A stretch of DNA of 64,000 nucleotides from JAITMY01 sp031553765 (GTDB lineage Bacteria; Bacteroidota; Bacteroidia; Bacteroidales; UBA932), in NCBI GenBank assembly GCA_031553765.1, contig JAVBKY010000005.1, positions 124,001 to 188,000 of the forward strand, written 5' to 3'. Below, one piece after another: positions 9,368 through 17,781 of the stretch (position 1 is the first letter of the stretch; every line of letters starts with the position of its first letter). The notes under the pieces were generated by a model. The model saw only the letters and a program-made list of their open reading frames with translations, made no database searches and was not told the DNA's origin. The translations under genes and the position numbers were made by a program.

Positions 9368-10459
9368 ATGCAAAATACAAACTACGGAATTATTATGGCC
9401 GGTGGTATCGGCAGTCGCTTTTGGCCCCTTAGCCGCAATGCTAAACCCAAACAATTTTTAGATGTTTTGGGCGTTGGACGCACCTTTATTCAGCAAACTT
9501 TTGACCGACTGGCTAGGATTATTCCTCCTGAAAATATAGTGGTAGTAACCAGCCAGATTTATAAAGAGTTGGTAATGGAGCAACTACCACAAGTAAAGGA
9601 GGAGAATATTTTGTTGGAGCCTCTTCGCCGAAATACTGCGCCTTGCATAGCCTATGCTACGTATAAGTTGCTAAAGAAAAGCCCTAATGCAACAGTAGTT
9701 GTGGCACCTTCCGACCATTTGATATTGAATGAGGCAGAGTTTGAAAAAACTATTCGTAAAGCCATGCAATTTGCCGAGCAGGGTGAAAACTTGGTAACGA
9801 TTGGTATTAATCCCAGTCGCCCCGAAACAGGCTATGGCTACATTCAAATAGTGGAGACCGTAGAAGAAGCTCGTAAAAAGGATATTTGCAAGGTAAAGAC
9901 ATTTACCGAAAAACCCAACCTCGAAATGGCAAAGGTGTTTATGGAGAGCGGTGAGTTTTTCTGGAATTCAGGTATATTTGTGTGGACGCTGCAAAGTATA
10001 AAGTCTGCGCTGGAGGCGCATTTACCTGAGGTGAGTCGCCTATTTGAAAGTGGTGCGGATGCTTACTATACAAGTGGTGAATTACAATTTATTCTTGATA
10101 CGTACGCTGAGTGTAAGGCTATTTCAATAGACTATGGCGTGATGGAAAAATCAGAGAATGTACATGTAATTTGCGCTGATTTCGGTTGGTCGGATTTGGG
10201 TACATGGACATCGCTATACCTACAGTCGCTTAAGGACGAAAAGAATAACGTAGTTATGAGCGATAACGTGGTGCTGGATAACGTGAACAACAGCCTTGTT
10301 CGCACACCTAATGGAAAATTGGTGGTATTGCAGGGATTGGACAACTACATGGTGGTGGATACCAATGATGTGCTTATGATTTGCAAACGTGGCGATGAAA
10401 ATGAACTAAAGCAGCTAATTAATAATACGTTGCTGGGTAAGGGTTCGTCAATGGCGTAA
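9368..10459 (+). CDS. manC: Mannose-1-phosphate guanylyltransferase
   Basis: 363 residues, the single-domain form without the phosphomannose isomerase domain found in bifunctional ManC. It makes GDP-mannose from GTP and mannose-1-phosphate for surface sugars. The nucleotidyl-transferase motif GGIGSRFWPLSR lies near residue 13. Other family blocks are VVAPSDHLI, FTEKPN and GEFFWNSGIFVW. The ATG at 9368 begins the family-typical N-terminus QNTNYGIIMAGG. A weak TATTTTTG element lies upstream. GDP-mannose would feed glycosyltransferases such as the one at 3747. Confidence 0.94.
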   Translation: MQNTNYGIIMAGGIGSRFWPLSRNAKPKQFLDVLGVGRTFIQQTFDRLARIIPPENIVVVTSQIYKELVMEQLPQVKEENILLEPLRRNTAPCIAYATYKLLKKSPNATVVVAPSDHLILNEAEFEKTIRKAMQFAEQGENLVTIGINPSRPETGYGYIQIVETVEEARKKDICKVKTFTEKPNLEMAKVFMESGEFFWNSGIFVWTLQSIKSALEAHLPEVSRLFESGADAYYTSGELQFILDTYAECKAISIDYGVMEKSENVHVICADFGWSDLGTWTSLYLQSLKDEKNNVVMSDNVVLDNVNNSLVRTPNGKLVVLQGLDNYMVVDTNDVLMICKRGDENELKQLINNTLLGKGSSMA

Positions 10460-10467
10460 CGGTGATG

Positions 10468-10962
10468 TTAATCAAGTCCGTCTGCGGATTTTACAATGGA
10501 ACGCGCTATCTTCATCACCATTTCATACCCGTATCCTCGCGAAACGCCGAAACGTAGCAGCTTGGCAACGAAATCCTGAGGCGATTTTGCCTTTACTGTT
10601 TTTGCTTTTTTAGAGAGCAATTCTTCAACCGTCTCTTGTTCGTTAGCAGATTGTATTTGGCTTATCGCATGGCTAATATCTGCTGTAGAAATACGTTTAC
10701 TCTGCAGGTAAATGCGTATTTTTATGGCTCCCCACTTGGCAATGCGTGATTTCTCTCGCACAAAAGCCTCCGCGTAGCGACGGTCATCAATCCATTTTTC
10801 GGAAAGCAGCTTCTGCATTACTAGGGCAGCATCGGCGGGTTGAATTTTCCATTGTGCCAACTTTTGCTGTGCCGCCTGCGAACAGGTTTCGCGTAGCGCG
10901 CACGAGTGTTGTAGCCTTGCTAATGCTTGTTCGGGAGTAATATCTTTTTGTTGTTTTGTCAA
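10468..10962 (-). CDS. recX: RecX family regulatory protein
   Basis: About 164 residues made of the three-helix repeats of RecX, with blocks ARLQHSCALRETCS, ISKWGAIKIR-like helices (KSRIAKWGAIKIRIYL) and KWIDDRRYAEAFVREK. RecX binds RecA and limits its filament. No ATG fits. A TTG at 10962 gives LTKQQKDITPEQALARLQ, the family N-terminus, and leaves 7 bp after the upstream stop; an earlier TTG at 10980 would overlap the upstream gene. It is the last gene of the prmC-DUF2007-recX run and ends 8 bp from the convergent manC. Confidence 0.85.
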   Translation of the reverse strand: MTKQQKDITPEQALARLQHSCALRETCSQAAQQKLAQWKIQPADAALVMQKLLSEKWIDDRRYAEAFVREKSRIAKWGAIKIRIYLQSKRISTADISHAISQIQSANEQETVEELLSKKAKTVKAKSPQDFVAKLLRFGVSRGYGYEMVMKIARSIVKSADGLD

Positions 10963-10969
10963 TCTTCTA

Positions 10970-11251
10970 TCAAAATTCAAAATTTGCAGCGAAGAGGTCC
11001 CACTTCGAAACACAAAAATCTTCGCTACGCAAATGACCCTTCTCTTTCAAAATACGCATAGCCTTTGTTAAGTTTTTACGCTGTACCTGTACCAAAGTTT
11101 TTCCGTTCAAACCTTTGTATTGGGGGGTGTTGGGCGATGTGCGCTCTTCCTGTACGTGGCATGGAATACCATTTGACTCCAATATCCCATGGGCTATGGC
11201 TGCATCAGTAGTATCGCCAAAGGAGGCTATGGAAACAAATTTGCTGTTCAT
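10970..11251 (-). CDS. DUF2007 family protein (putative signal-transducing protein)
   Basis: 93 residues with the compact alpha-beta fold pattern of DUF2007: SIASFGDTTDAAIAHGILESNGIPCHV, then KTLVQVQRKNLTKAMRIL. The family is described as related to the PII signal fold, but no partner is known. Its ATG overlaps the prmC stop by 4 bp (ATGA), so translation is likely coupled to prmC. recX follows after 7 bp. Confidence 0.82.
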   Translation of the reverse strand: MNSKFVSIASFGDTTDAAIAHGILESNGIPCHVQEERTSPNTPQYKGLNGKTLVQVQRKNLTKAMRILKEKGHLRSEDFCVSKWDLFAANFEF

Positions 11252-12126
11252 GGTTTAAATAGTTGTGCTCGCACCATGCGATTTTTGCTGTTGATATCCT
11301 GCCTTAAAATAATATTTGAAAATCCCCCTTCCTTCAACATCTCTACAACTTCTTCCCCAAACATGGCATTTATTTCAAAATAGATAAATCCGTTTTGCGT
11401 AAGCGCTTTTTTTGCAAAATCTGCAATAGTGCTATAGAAGATAAGCGGATTATTGTCGTCTACAAATAGAGCAGTGTGCGGCTCGTACTTTAGTACATTA
11501 TTTTGCATTTGTGCTTTCTCGCTCTCACACACGTAGGGCGGATTGCTGACTATAATGTCGAATTTTTGATCCCAAATTCCGGGACTCACCTTTAAAATAT
11601 CATGTTGACTAAAGTTGATTTTCACGCCGTTATTGATTGTGTTTTTTCTTGCTACGTCAATCGCATCAGATGAAATGTCCCAAGCATGCACCTTGCTTTG
11701 AGGTATGTTTTTTGCTAGAGAAATAGCAATACATCCGCTACCCGTGCCAATATCCAGAATTCTATAACTTATGACTTGCGACTTATGACTTGTGACCACC
11801 CATTCTACTAATTCCTCCGTTTCCGGCCTTGGTATCAGCGTGTGCTCATTAACCTCAAAAACCATTCCGTAAAATTCAGCTTTGCCTAAAATCTGTTGAA
11901 TAGGACGCATTTGCAGTAGTTGTGTTATGGCAGTCTCTATTCTTTGAAATGGTTTTTCGTCAACACACTTATCTAACGAAATGTAAAGCGTGGCGGGTGT
12001 GATAGCTAAAATTTCGGAGAAAAGTATGTGGCATAGCGCCTGTACCTCCTGAGCAGGGTAGAGGAGGGTAAGGCTTTGCTTGGCAAAATCAAGTAGCGAT
12101 TTTACGGTATGCGTCGAATTTTGCAT
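11248..12126 (-). CDS. prmC: Release-factor glutamine N5-methyltransferase, with a repeat-derived insert
   Basis: 292 residues. It methylates the GGQ glutamine of peptide release factors. The SAM-binding motif is ILDIGTGSGCIAISLA (about 123-138) and the catalytic NPPY motif is present in VSNPPYVCESEK. Residues 111-121 (VTSHKSQVISY), just before the SAM motif, are encoded by a tandem GACTTATGACTTG-type repeat, and relatives normally pass straight into the motif here. TACCTTTG at 12145-12152 lies 18 bp upstream. The DUF2007 gene overlaps its stop. Confidence 0.93.
   Translation of the reverse strand: MQNSTHTVKSLLDFAKQSLTLLYPAQEVQALCHILFSEILAITPATLYISLDKCVDEKPFQRIETAITQLLQMRPIQQILGKAEFYGMVFEVNEHTLIPRPETEELVEWVVTSHKSQVISYRILDIGTGSGCIAISLAKNIPQSKVHAWDISSDAIDVARKNTINNGVKINFSQHDILKVSPGIWDQKFDIIVSNPPYVCESEKAQMQNNVLKYEPHTALFVDDNNPLIFYSTIADFAKKALTQNGFIYFEINAMFGEEVVEMLKEGGFSNIILRQDINSKNRMVRAQLFKP
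11766..11795. repeat. Short tandem repeat inside prmC
   Basis: The words CTTATGACTTGCGAC and TTATGACTTGTGAC occur in tandem within the prmC coding region. They are in frame and encode residues 111-121. The AAGTCATAAGTC theme looks like intergenic repeat sequence rather than conserved gene sequence. Confidence 0.65.
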
Positions 12127-12144
12127 TAACTTTGGAGTGTCTTA

Positions 12145-12152
12145 CAAAGGTA
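12145..12152 (-). promoter_or_regulatory. -7 promoter element of prmC (TACCTTTG)
   Basis: Reverse-strand TACCTTTG, 18 bp upstream of the prmC ATG at 12126, in the divergent gap with ribD. Confidence 0.7.
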
Positions 12153-12158
12153 CAAAAT

Positions 12159-13139
12159 ATGTCAACGCACGAAACATACATGCGCCGCTGCCTGGAGATA
12201 GCCCAAAACGGGTTGGGACGCGTTGCGCCCAATCCTATGGTGGGTGCGGTATTGGTGCGTGATGGTGAAATTATTGCAGAGGGCTACCATTGTGGTCATG
12301 GTTTGCCGCATGCAGAGCCCGAGGCCATACATAAGGTGGAGGATAAGGCCCTGCTGCGTGAGTGTACGCTGTACGTGAGCCTTGAACCTTGCAACCACTT
12401 TGGTAAAACACCGCCTTGCAGCGAACTGATTGTTACTTCGAAAATTCCGCGTGTGGTGGTGGCCACAACCGATCCTTTTCCCAAAGTTAACGGTTCGGGA
12501 ATACAGCGCTTGCGTAATGCGGGGGTAGAGGTTACTCTTGGTGTGCTGGAAAAAGAGGCGCGTGAGCAGAATAAAAGATTTTTTACCTTTCATGAGAGAA
12601 AGCGCCCGTACATTATTCTAAAGTGGGCGCAAACTCTTGATGGCTTTATTGATGTGGCCCGCACGGCTGATGAACCTGCTGCCAAGGTGAGCAATGAGCA
12701 GGCGCATCGCCTCAGCCACCGTTGGCGCACCGAGGAGCAGGCTATAATGGTTGGCACCAATACGGTGCGTATGGATAACCCTTTGCTTACCGCACGGCTG
12801 TGGCCGGGAAAAAATCCTACCCGCATAGTGGTGGATGAGAAAAATACCTTGCCACACACGCTTAATCTTTTCAACTCCGAGGCCCCAACGCTTGTATTGA
12901 ATACCACGGATGTGGGCGATTGGATGAAAATATTTTATGAAAACAATTTGCAATCAGTAATTGTAGAGGGAGGAGCAAGGTTGTTGCGTAGTTTTATTGA
13001 AGCGGGCTTATGGGACGAAGCCCGAATTTTTACCTCGTCGCAGCAATTTGGGAAAGGGGTGAATGCACCAAAAATTGAGGGAGTAGTACGGAATGAGGAA
13101 AGGGTGGGGGATAATCTTCTTCAGGTGATGGTACCGTGA
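12159..13139 (+). CDS. ribD: Riboflavin biosynthesis deaminase/reductase
   Basis: 326 residues, bifunctional. The N-terminal deaminase (about 1-145) shows the zinc site HAEPEAI and PCNHFGKTPPC. The C-terminal reductase has KWAQTLDGFID and IVEGGARLLRSFIE. Together they perform the second and third steps of the GTP branch of riboflavin synthesis. The ATG at 12159 gives MSTHETYMRRCLEIA, the usual start; a TTG further upstream is not needed. Divergent from prmC. A perfect hairpin follows its stop. Confidence 0.95.
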   Translation: MSTHETYMRRCLEIAQNGLGRVAPNPMVGAVLVRDGEIIAEGYHCGHGLPHAEPEAIHKVEDKALLRECTLYVSLEPCNHFGKTPPCSELIVTSKIPRVVVATTDPFPKVNGSGIQRLRNAGVEVTLGVLEKEAREQNKRFFTFHERKRPYIILKWAQTLDGFIDVARTADEPAAKVSNEQAHRLSHRWRTEEQAIMVGTNTVRMDNPLLTARLWPGKNPTRIVVDEKNTLPHTLNLFNSEAPTLVLNTTDVGDWMKIFYENNLQSVIVEGGARLLRSFIEAGLWDEARIFTSSQQFGKGVNAPKIEGVVRNEERVGDNLLQVMVP

Positions 13140-13148
13140 CTTTAGTAA

Positions 13149-13179
13149 ACCCTAACAGGGTCCAAAACCCTGTTAGGGT
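13149..13179. terminator. Hairpin after ribD (ACCCTAACAGGGT palindrome)
   Basis: A perfect 13-bp inverted repeat at 13149-13161 and 13167-13179 with a 5-nt loop. There is no clear T-run. The arm itself is nearly palindromic (CCCTAACAGGG). A similar palindrome appears at 34903-34919, so this may be another repeat family that also serves as a terminator. Confidence 0.7.
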
Positions 13180-13199
13180 CTTAGGTTTATAAAAAGAAA

Positions 13200-13220
13200 A
13201 AGGGCGATTATATCGCCCTT
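13200..13220 (-). terminator. Terminator of dnaA
   Basis: On the reverse strand AAGGGCGAT pairs with ATCGCCCTT around a 3-nt loop and is followed by TTTCTTTTT. The stem overlaps the last codons of dnaA. Confidence 0.8.
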
Positions 13221-14617
13221 AATTTTTTCTCAATGTTACTTACTATATCGGCAAAGCTGCGGTCGGTTTCCATTAGGTTGTTTACCGTTTTGCAGGCATG
13301 CAGCACGGTGGCATGGTTCTTCCCGCCTATCTGTGCGCCAATAGAGGCCAGCGATGCCTTGGTAAGGCTTTTGCTAAAGTACATGGCAATTTGACGAGCC
13401 TGTACAATCTCACGCTTACGTGTTTTGGATTGTGCGCTATCCGATGCAATGTTGAAGTACTCGCATACGGATTTGTAGATATTATCAACCGATAGTTCCT
13501 TTTGCGTGTTCTTAATATTCTTGTTTACTACGCTCACCACCATTTCCATCGAAATGGCCCTTTTGTTGAACGTAGCCTCGGCCAGTAAGCGGTTGAGTAC
13601 GCCTTCAAATTCGCGCACGTTATTGCTTACCTTGTCTGCCAAATATTCAATAATATCATCAGAAATTTCAATGGCATCCTTGTACACCTTGTGCTTATAT
13701 ATGGCCAAGCGGGTTTCGTAGTCGGGCGAGGTAATCTCAACGGGTAAACCCCACTTAAAGCGTGACAGTATACGAGGCTCCAAACCTTCTATATCGACAG
13801 GTGCTTTATCTGAGGTAAGAATAATTTGCTTCCTTGAGCGGTGTAGCTGATCGAAAATGTGGAAGAACGTATCCTGCGTTTTGCTCTGTCCAGCGAAGTC
13901 GTGTACATCGTCGAGAATGAGCACATCTACCATTTGGTAAAAGTGCAGGAAGTTGTTTATCTCGTTCTTTTGAACTGCGCTTGTGTACTGCTCCTTAAAC
14001 TTGTTAGCGTTTACGTACAGAACAATCTTTTCAGGATGTAGCTTCTTTGTTTCAAGACCTATGGCTTGCGCTAAGTGCGTTTTGCCAAGTCCTGTACCAC
14101 CGTTTATAAATAGCGGGTTAAACGCACCTTCTCCCGGATTTTGTGCAATTGCTAAGCCTGCGTTACGCGCCAACTTGTTGCACTCTCCCTCAATGTAGTT
14201 TTCGAAAGAGTACTTAGGGTTTAGCTGCGGGTCAATTTCTAAGTTGCGCAGACCCGGCATTACAAACGGGTTGAAACGATTTACGGGCTTATCGGTATTA
14301 GGTGAAAGGGGAACCGGTTTATTGCGCGGAGCCTTTTCCATTTGCGGCATAGGGCGCGATGGCGCGCCGGCTACCATTACGCTGTACTCCAACTTTGCAT
14401 TTTCGCCAAGTTCCTTACGAATGGTTTTGCGAAGCAAGTCGAGGTAGTTCTCCTCCAAGTACTCGTATATAAAGTGGCTCGGTACTTGAATAGTGAGGGT
14501 GCTTTCCTCTAACTTCAATGGGATTATTTTTTCAAAAAGGGCTTTATAGCTCTCCTCGCTCACGTTGTCCTTTATTATCTGCAGGCACCTATTCCAAACT
14601 TCTTGATATCCGAACAT
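13208..14617 (-). CDS. dnaA: Chromosomal replication initiator DnaA
   Basis: 469 residues. The N-terminal interaction domain starts MFGYQEVWNRCLQIIKD. A proline-rich linker spans about 85-120. The AAA+ domain has Walker A GGTGLGKTHLAQA and Walker B LDDVHDF. The C-terminal DNA-binding domain shows IGAQIGGKNHATVLHACKTV, the DnaA signature. It binds DnaA boxes and opens the origin. There is no dnaN next to it. The 245 bp upstream hold only degenerate box-like sequences, so I do not place the origin here. A terminator overlaps its 3' end. Confidence 0.97.
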   Translation of the reverse strand: MFGYQEVWNRCLQIIKDNVSEESYKALFEKIIPLKLEESTLTIQVPSHFIYEYLEENYLDLLRKTIRKELGENAKLEYSVMVAGAPSRPMPQMEKAPRNKPVPLSPNTDKPVNRFNPFVMPGLRNLEIDPQLNPKYSFENYIEGECNKLARNAGLAIAQNPGEGAFNPLFINGGTGLGKTHLAQAIGLETKKLHPEKIVLYVNANKFKEQYTSAVQKNEINNFLHFYQMVDVLILDDVHDFAGQSKTQDTFFHIFDQLHRSRKQIILTSDKAPVDIEGLEPRILSRFKWGLPVEITSPDYETRLAIYKHKVYKDAIEISDDIIEYLADKVSNNVREFEGVLNRLLAEATFNKRAISMEMVVSVVNKNIKNTQKELSVDNIYKSVCEYFNIASDSAQSKTRKREIVQARQIAMYFSKSLTKASLASIGAQIGGKNHATVLHACKTVNNLMETDRSFADIVSNIEKKLRAI

Positions 14618-14862
14618 ATTTTTACCTAAAAACGAAGAGTTTTGAACAAAATATTATCAATGATTTCCGAGTAGCAAAGTTGTGAAAAAACTTGTGGAAA
14701 AAAAAATGAAAATCACTTGTTTTTCTCGTTTAAATTTTAAAGCTCTGATTTTCTAAGCTATATTTTTTCTTGTTGTAGAACATAGCTACAAGCCCTAATT
14801 TTTTTAGCTCTCCGCGTAACTTTCTATAACCTGTTGAGGTTGCAAACACTGCCTATTTTACC
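14618..14862. other. AT-rich gap between hslR and dnaA
   Basis: No gene is visible. The gap should hold the dnaA promoter. It contains TGTGGAAAA at 14693-14701 and TGTGAAAAA nearby, which differ from the DnaA-box consensus TGTGGATAA at one or more positions. This could be autoregulation, but there is no cluster of boxes. Confidence 0.4.
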
Positions 14863-15252
14863 TCAAGAGTCGCTTCCCTCGTTCATCAAAAAATCTATTT
14901 GACGACGATCTTTTTTTGTTGGTCGTCCACTTCCTTTTTCGCGGTGAACGAATAGCGTGAGGTGGTCAACATTGAGTTTGTCGAGCTCCTCTTGCGGAGT
15001 TTGATTTTCGGCAAGCTCGGGAACCAACCTTGCTGCTACGCGTGAGTGGGGAAACGCCAGAACTTTATACTTATAGACAACGGGTGTTTTGCGAAAGGAG
15101 ACCACATCGTCCAACTTCAAATCGCGCGATGCCTTTGCCTCCATTCCATTTACCTGCACGCGTCCGAGCTTGCATGCCTCGGCTGCTTCGCTACGTGTTT
15201 TGTATGCGCGAATGCACCAAAGCCATTTGTCTATACGACAGGATTCAGACAT
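14863..15252 (-). CDS. hslR: S4-domain RNA-binding protein (Hsp15/HslR family)
   Basis: About 129 residues. The S4 domain starts almost at once: CRIDKWLWCIRAYKTRSEA, then CKLGRVQVNGMEAK. Basic C-terminal tail GRPTKKDRRQ. In E. coli, HslR binds free 50S subunits that carry a nascent chain and recycles them. The ATG at 15252 is chosen because it gives the family N-terminus and avoids overlap with pth, whose stop is at 15275. It is transcribed with pth, 22 bp downstream of it. Confidence 0.9.
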   Translation of the reverse strand: MSESCRIDKWLWCIRAYKTRSEAAEACKLGRVQVNGMEAKASRDLKLDDVVSFRKTPVVYKYKVLAFPHSRVAARLVPELAENQTPQEELDKLNVDHLTLFVHREKGSGRPTKKDRRQIDFLMNEGSDS

Positions 15253-15274
15253 AAAAATTACAAAATTGCAATTG

Positions 15275-15838
15275 TTACTTTGTATTGGCAATGTTCATGG
15301 CTCTTTCGAGCCCAATGGTAGCAAATGCTTTTACGGCGTTAGCCACTTTTTTTAGGAAATCGGGCAGGACTTTTTGCTCATCATCGCTCCATTCGCCCAA
15401 CACGTAATCTATTTGTTGGCCTTTTCCAAAATCGCTTCCCACTCCACAGCGCAGGCGGGCATAGTTTTCATGTCCTAAGCAGAGGGTAATATTTTTTAGG
15501 CCATTGTGTCCGCCATCGCTACCTTTAACGCGCATTCTTACGCAACCAAAGGGGAGCGCAATATCGTCAAGCACTACCAGCAAATTTTCTACAGGTATTT
15601 TTTCAGCCTGTAGCCAGTAGTTCACGGCCTTTCCGCTTAGGTTCATATAGGTGCTGGGTTTAAGCAGCAGCAGCGTACGTCCCTTGTACTTCAGCTCGGT
15701 TACGCTGCCATAGCGGTCGCTGCTAAAGCGCAGGTCAGCCTCATGTGCCAGCGCATCGGCAACTTTAAAGCCAATGTTGTGTCGCGTATTTTCGTACTCG
15801 ACGCCAATATTACCAAGGCATGCAATGAGGTACTTCAT
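15275..15838 (-). CDS. pth: Peptidyl-tRNA hydrolase
   Basis: 187 residues. It cleaves peptidyl-tRNAs released by stalled ribosomes. Family motifs: CLGNIGVEYENTRHNIGF with the catalytic His, LLVVLDDIALPFG, and GGHNGLKNI. The length is normal for bacterial Pth. It lies between rplY upstream and hslR downstream, all on the reverse strand. A terminator-like hairpin stands between rplY and pth, so pth may have its own promoter or depend on read-through. Confidence 0.96.
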   Translation of the reverse strand: MKYLIACLGNIGVEYENTRHNIGFKVADALAHEADLRFSSDRYGSVTELKYKGRTLLLLKPSTYMNLSGKAVNYWLQAEKIPVENLLVVLDDIALPFGCVRMRVKGSDGGHNGLKNITLCLGHENYARLRCGVGSDFGKGQQIDYVLGEWSDDEQKVLPDFLKKVANAVKAFATIGLERAMNIANTK

Positions 15839-15868
15839 GAGGTTGTGTGGTTTTTTATAAAGGGCAAA

Positions 15869-15900
15869 AAAGCAAGGCCGGAACTTCCCAACCTTGCTTT
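15869..15900 (-). terminator. Terminator of rplY
   Basis: On the reverse strand AAAGCAAGG pairs with CCTTGCTTT and is followed by a T-rich tract. It lies 28 bp after the rplY stop. Confidence 0.75.
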
Positions 15901-15927
15901 CTTATTTAGCGTTATGCTTATGTACTA

Positions 15928-16524
15928 CTACTTCTTCTTTGTGTTAGCAGCGGCAGCAGCTGAAGCGGCAGCACCGATAGCGGCACGTGTCATCTTCACA
16001 GCGCAAATAACGGTAGTTTTTGGTGTAAGGATGTTTACGTTGGGGAAGCTTACGTCACCCACAAAAATGCTCTTACCTAAACCAAGTTCGGTAATATCTA
16101 CTTCGAGTGTATCGGGCAGGTCCTTAGGAAGTGCTGATATCTTAATTTTGCGAATAGTTTGTTGCAATTTACCACCTTGCTTAACACCTTCAGAGCTACC
16201 CTTAAGTGTAATGGGGATGTCAATAGCAATGGGCTTAGCAGCATCTACACGGTAAAAATCAATGTGCAAAACTTCGTCGCTAACGGGGTGGAATTGTAAC
16301 TCGCGCATTACACCGGTTTCTTTCTTACCCTCGATGTCAATATTCACCAGGTAGGCGTTAGGTGTGTAAAGCAAACTTTTCAACGCTGCCTTTTCAACAG
16401 TGAAAAGTACGTTTTCGCCGTTACCGTAAATAGTGCAAGGAACGAATTCTTCCTTACGCATGTTGGCGGCTTGCTTCTTGCTGAGCGCCTGACGGGCTGT
16501 GCCCTTAAGATCAAATGTCTTCAT
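15928..16524 (-). CDS. rplY: Ribosomal protein L25 (CTC type)
   Basis: 198 residues, the long TL5/CTC form with an N-terminal 5S-rRNA-binding beta barrel and a second domain. The block KTFDLKGTARQALSKKQAANMRKEEFVP is split here for length: KTFDLKGTAR starts the protein, and PCTIYGNGENVLFTV and LQFHPVSDEVLHIDFYRV follow. The C-terminal tail is alanine- and lysine-rich. It binds 5S rRNA in the 50S subunit. A TATCTTTG element lies about 97 bp upstream. Commonly found beside pth, as here. Confidence 0.95.
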   Translation of the reverse strand: MKTFDLKGTARQALSKKQAANMRKEEFVPCTIYGNGENVLFTVEKAALKSLLYTPNAYLVNIDIEGKKETGVMRELQFHPVSDEVLHIDFYRVDAAKPIAIDIPITLKGSSEGVKQGGKLQQTIRKIKISALPKDLPDTLEVDITELGLGKSIFVGDVSFPNVNILTPKTTVICAVKMTRAAIGAAASAAAAANTKKK

Positions 16525-16620
16525 TTGTTTGTTTTTTAAGTGTTACTCAGAATTTTTAATTCCCCATTACACCCTTACGGTTTTGACACCATAATGAGAG
16601 AGGTCTTTTTCTAAAGGATT

Positions 16621-16628
16621 GCAAAGAT
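16621..16628 (-). promoter_or_regulatory. -7 promoter element of rplY (TATCTTTG)
   Basis: Reverse-strand TATCTTTG in the prs-rplY gap. It leaves an untranslated leader of about 90 nt before rplY. The AT-rich words at 16630-16680 (for example GAGTTGCAAATTATGAATC) resemble other short repeats of this genome. Confidence 0.65.
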
Positions 16629-16686
16629 AGCTAATTAATTACGAGTTGCAAATTATGAATCATGAATAGTTGCAATCGGTTGTTTG

Positions 16687-17634
16687 TTAAATAGTTATAA
16701 AGTGCGAGCTGATTGATTGACACTGATACACCTTGTTGATAACATCGGCAAGCAAATCGGCCGATGAAAGAATTTTAATTTTGCTGTTCGGCTTATCTCC
16801 CCTTAGCGGAATAGAGTCGGTAAATACCGCTTCGGTAAGTGCTGAATTTTCAATACGCTCGTAGGCCGGACCTGAAAGCACTGCGTGAGTTGCAATAGCG
16901 CGAACGCTCTTTGCACCCTTGCCCATGAGTACGTCGGCGGCCTTAGTGATGGTGCCGGCAGTATCAATCATGTCGTCAAGAATAACAATGTTGCGTCCCT
17001 CCACATCGCCAATGGCCGTGAGTTCACCTACCACATTTGCCTTCTCACGATTTTTGTGGCAAATAATCATAGGAGCCGCTAAAATCTTGGCGTAGGTATT
17101 GGCACGCTTGGCACCACCCATATCGGGAGCTGCTATGGAAAGATTATCGAGTTTGAGGTCTCTTATATAAGGTACAAAAATACGGCTGGCGTAAAGCAAA
17201 TCCACTGGCACATCAAAAAAGCCCTGAATTTGGTCAGCGTGCAGGTCCATAGTCATTACGCGGTCAACACCTGCAGCGCTGAGCAGGTTGGCTACTAGCT
17301 TAGCGCCAATGGAAACACGTGAGCGATCCTTCCTATCCTGACGTGCCCAACCGAAGTAGGGAATTACGGCTACCACCTTGTATGCAGATGCACGCTTAGC
17401 TGCGTCAATCATGAGCAGTAGCTCAAATAGGTTTTCGGTGGGGGGAAAAGTGGATTGAATGATAAACACGGTACTTCCGCGAACACTCTCGTCAAACGAG
17501 GGTTGAAATTCACCGTCGCTAAAATCGAGTACGGAGCATTGTCCGAGTTCGATGCCAAAGCTGGCAGCTATTTTTTCGGCAAGGTAGCGCGATGCGCGAC
17601 CGCAAAAGAACTGGATTTTGTGTGTTGGGAGCAT
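16687..17634 (-). CDS. prs: Ribose-phosphate pyrophosphokinase (PRPP synthetase)
   Basis: 315 residues. It makes PRPP from ribose-5-phosphate and ATP and so feeds PurF, which is encoded 1 kb away. Motifs: YFGWARQDRKDRSRVSIGAK (flexible loop and ATP site), DLHADQIQGFFDVPVD, and the PRPP loop DDMIDTAGTITKAA. Length and order fit class I enzymes. The ATG at 17634 starts MLPTHKIQFFCGRASRYLA. A gap without a terminator separates it from rplY, which has its own promoter. Confidence 0.96.
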   Translation of the reverse strand: MLPTHKIQFFCGRASRYLAEKIAASFGIELGQCSVLDFSDGEFQPSFDESVRGSTVFIIQSTFPPTENLFELLLMIDAAKRASAYKVVAVIPYFGWARQDRKDRSRVSIGAKLVANLLSAAGVDRVMTMDLHADQIQGFFDVPVDLLYASRIFVPYIRDLKLDNLSIAAPDMGGAKRANTYAKILAAPMIICHKNREKANVVGELTAIGDVEGRNIVILDDMIDTAGTITKAADVLMGKGAKSVRAIATHAVLSGPAYERIENSALTEAVFTDSIPLRGDKPNSKIKILSSADLLADVINKVYQCQSISSHFITI

Positions 17635-17781
17635 GGGGTACCTTTGTGTGATTTTCGTTTTTTTGAAAAGCCAAACAAAAGTAGCTGAATTTTTTATGAA
17701 TAGAAAGCTAATGGTGTATATTTTAAAATATATACTATAGAGATTTGATATTCAGTTGCTTGTTTTTTTGTTGAGGGAGGC

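Noticed and set aside
14618..14862. Possible replication origin next to dnaA
   Set aside because: Only one or two degenerate DnaA-box-like sites and no clear unwinding repeats. In this phylum dnaA is often away from the origin.
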